From assembly GCF_014649755.1 (NCBI RefSeq), contig NZ_BMTQ01000001.1, positions 1 through 64,000 on the forward strand: DNA of 64,000 bases, read 5' to 3'. A program made the position numbers and the translations under genes. The notes below the pieces were generated by a model that was not told where the DNA came from, ran no database searches, and saw only the letters and a program-made list of their open reading frames with translations. Origin of the DNA: Streptomyces litmocidini (GTDB lineage: Bacteria > Actinomycetota > Actinomycetes > Streptomycetales > Streptomycetaceae). Numbering within the stretch: position 1 is the stretch's first letter; each line of letters starts with the position of its first letter. Of the stretch, positions 61,714-64,000 are shown piece by piece.

Positions 61714-62028
61714 TCCCGTCCCTCTCACAGGCGGCGGTGCCGTCGGTGTGCGATGGGCCGCGGTGACGCGGCCGTCCGTCGTCCGGCCCCGTACGTCCGG
61801 CGCGCGGCCGCTGTCGGGCGGCCGCACCTGGTACCACGGGGCCGATGTCCTGACGCCATGCCCGGCAGAGCCCTCACGCGGGCGTGCAGGACTGGACGCA
61901 CGGTCACCACACTAGGCCGCCGAGGGCGTCGACGGGCAGCGCTCTCCCTCTCTTGCCCGAATGCGACCAGGCCACCCGTAACGATCTGGTATGCGCCGAA
62001 CGGGTGAGCCTCCGCGGCTTCCGGGGGG
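61714..62028. other. Intergenic region between ligA and rmdB
   Basis: 315 bases without a supported gene. It should hold the rmdB promoter and ligA 3' end signals. I found no clear hairpin with T tract, no RNA gene and no convincing short frame. Confidence 0.5.

Positions 62029-64000
<1,972 letters not shown>

Overview
The window is high-GC (roughly 72%) actinobacterial chromosome, almost certainly Streptomyces. GC-rich third codon positions, many GTG/TTG starts, leaderless promoters with TAGGGT-type -10 boxes and the gene order all point that way. From memory, the order (cvnD, accE/accB, cimA, urease-like genes, ilvE, leuB, proline catabolism, serA, ilvCNB, gatBAC, ligA) follows the conserved core arm of Streptomyces chromosomes (around SCO5541 to SCO5494 in S. 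coelicolor). No tRNA, rRNA, IS element, prophage or CRISPR array was recognised.

Layout. (1) 1-3.0 kb: 3' end of a conservon GTPase gene, a low-complexity frameshifted reading frame, and the acyl-CoA carboxylase epsilon/beta pair (accE, accB). (2) 3.1-10.1 kb: three secreted proteins, namely a Tat-exported family 8 polysaccharide lyase, a GH101 endo-alpha-N-acetylgalactosaminidase and a small protein with a VanX/M15-like zinc signature. (3) 10.2-13.6 kb: a YceI protein, a divergent second sliding clamp (DnaN paralogue) and a TPM-like membrane protein with a Gly/Phe/Asp repeat tail. (4) 13.6-25.7 kb: citramalate synthase behind a leader-peptide attenuator; a minus-strand cluster (fused UreAB, UreC-like protein with an altered catalytic flap, agmatine deiminase, unknown protein, TetR, MHS transporter) facing an NCS1 permease, the two promoters carrying matching operator palindromes; ilvE and leuB. 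(5) 25.7-29.8 kb: accessory stretch with a PadR pair, a probably broken gene, an alpha/beta hydrolase and an unrecognised two-gene unit. (6) 29.8-34.4 kb: proline catabolism (P5C dehydrogenase, proline dehydrogenase) with a divergent PucR regulator, then a TetR with an elaborate inverted repeat. (7) 34.4-43.2 kb: serA, ilvC, ilvN and ilvB (leader peptide plus attenuator) and a membrane PAS-GGDEF-EAL protein with a degenerate EAL domain. (8) 43.3-55.9 kb: two dehydrogenase/reductase genes, a PQQ-type lipoprotein, a DUF6191-like protein overlapping a large LuxR regulator, a GNAT/MMPL pair, a Tat-exported phospholipase C-family protein and a TPR remnant. (9) 55.9-64 kb: gatC-gatA-(small membrane protein)-gatB, a second GGDEF-EAL membrane protein (RmdB type) and the ligA 3' part, which runs off the right edge.

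Together the window holds most of branched-chain amino acid synthesis (cimA, ilvBNC, ilvE, leuB). The cimA and ilvB leaders have the same architecture: a 13-residue peptide with branched-chain codons, a pairing that uses leader-end sequence, then an intrinsic terminator. The least conventional parts are the urease-like/agmatine deiminase/NCS1 locus with paired operators, the VanX-like secreted protein, the extra clamp and the unrecognised 28.4-29.6 kb unit.
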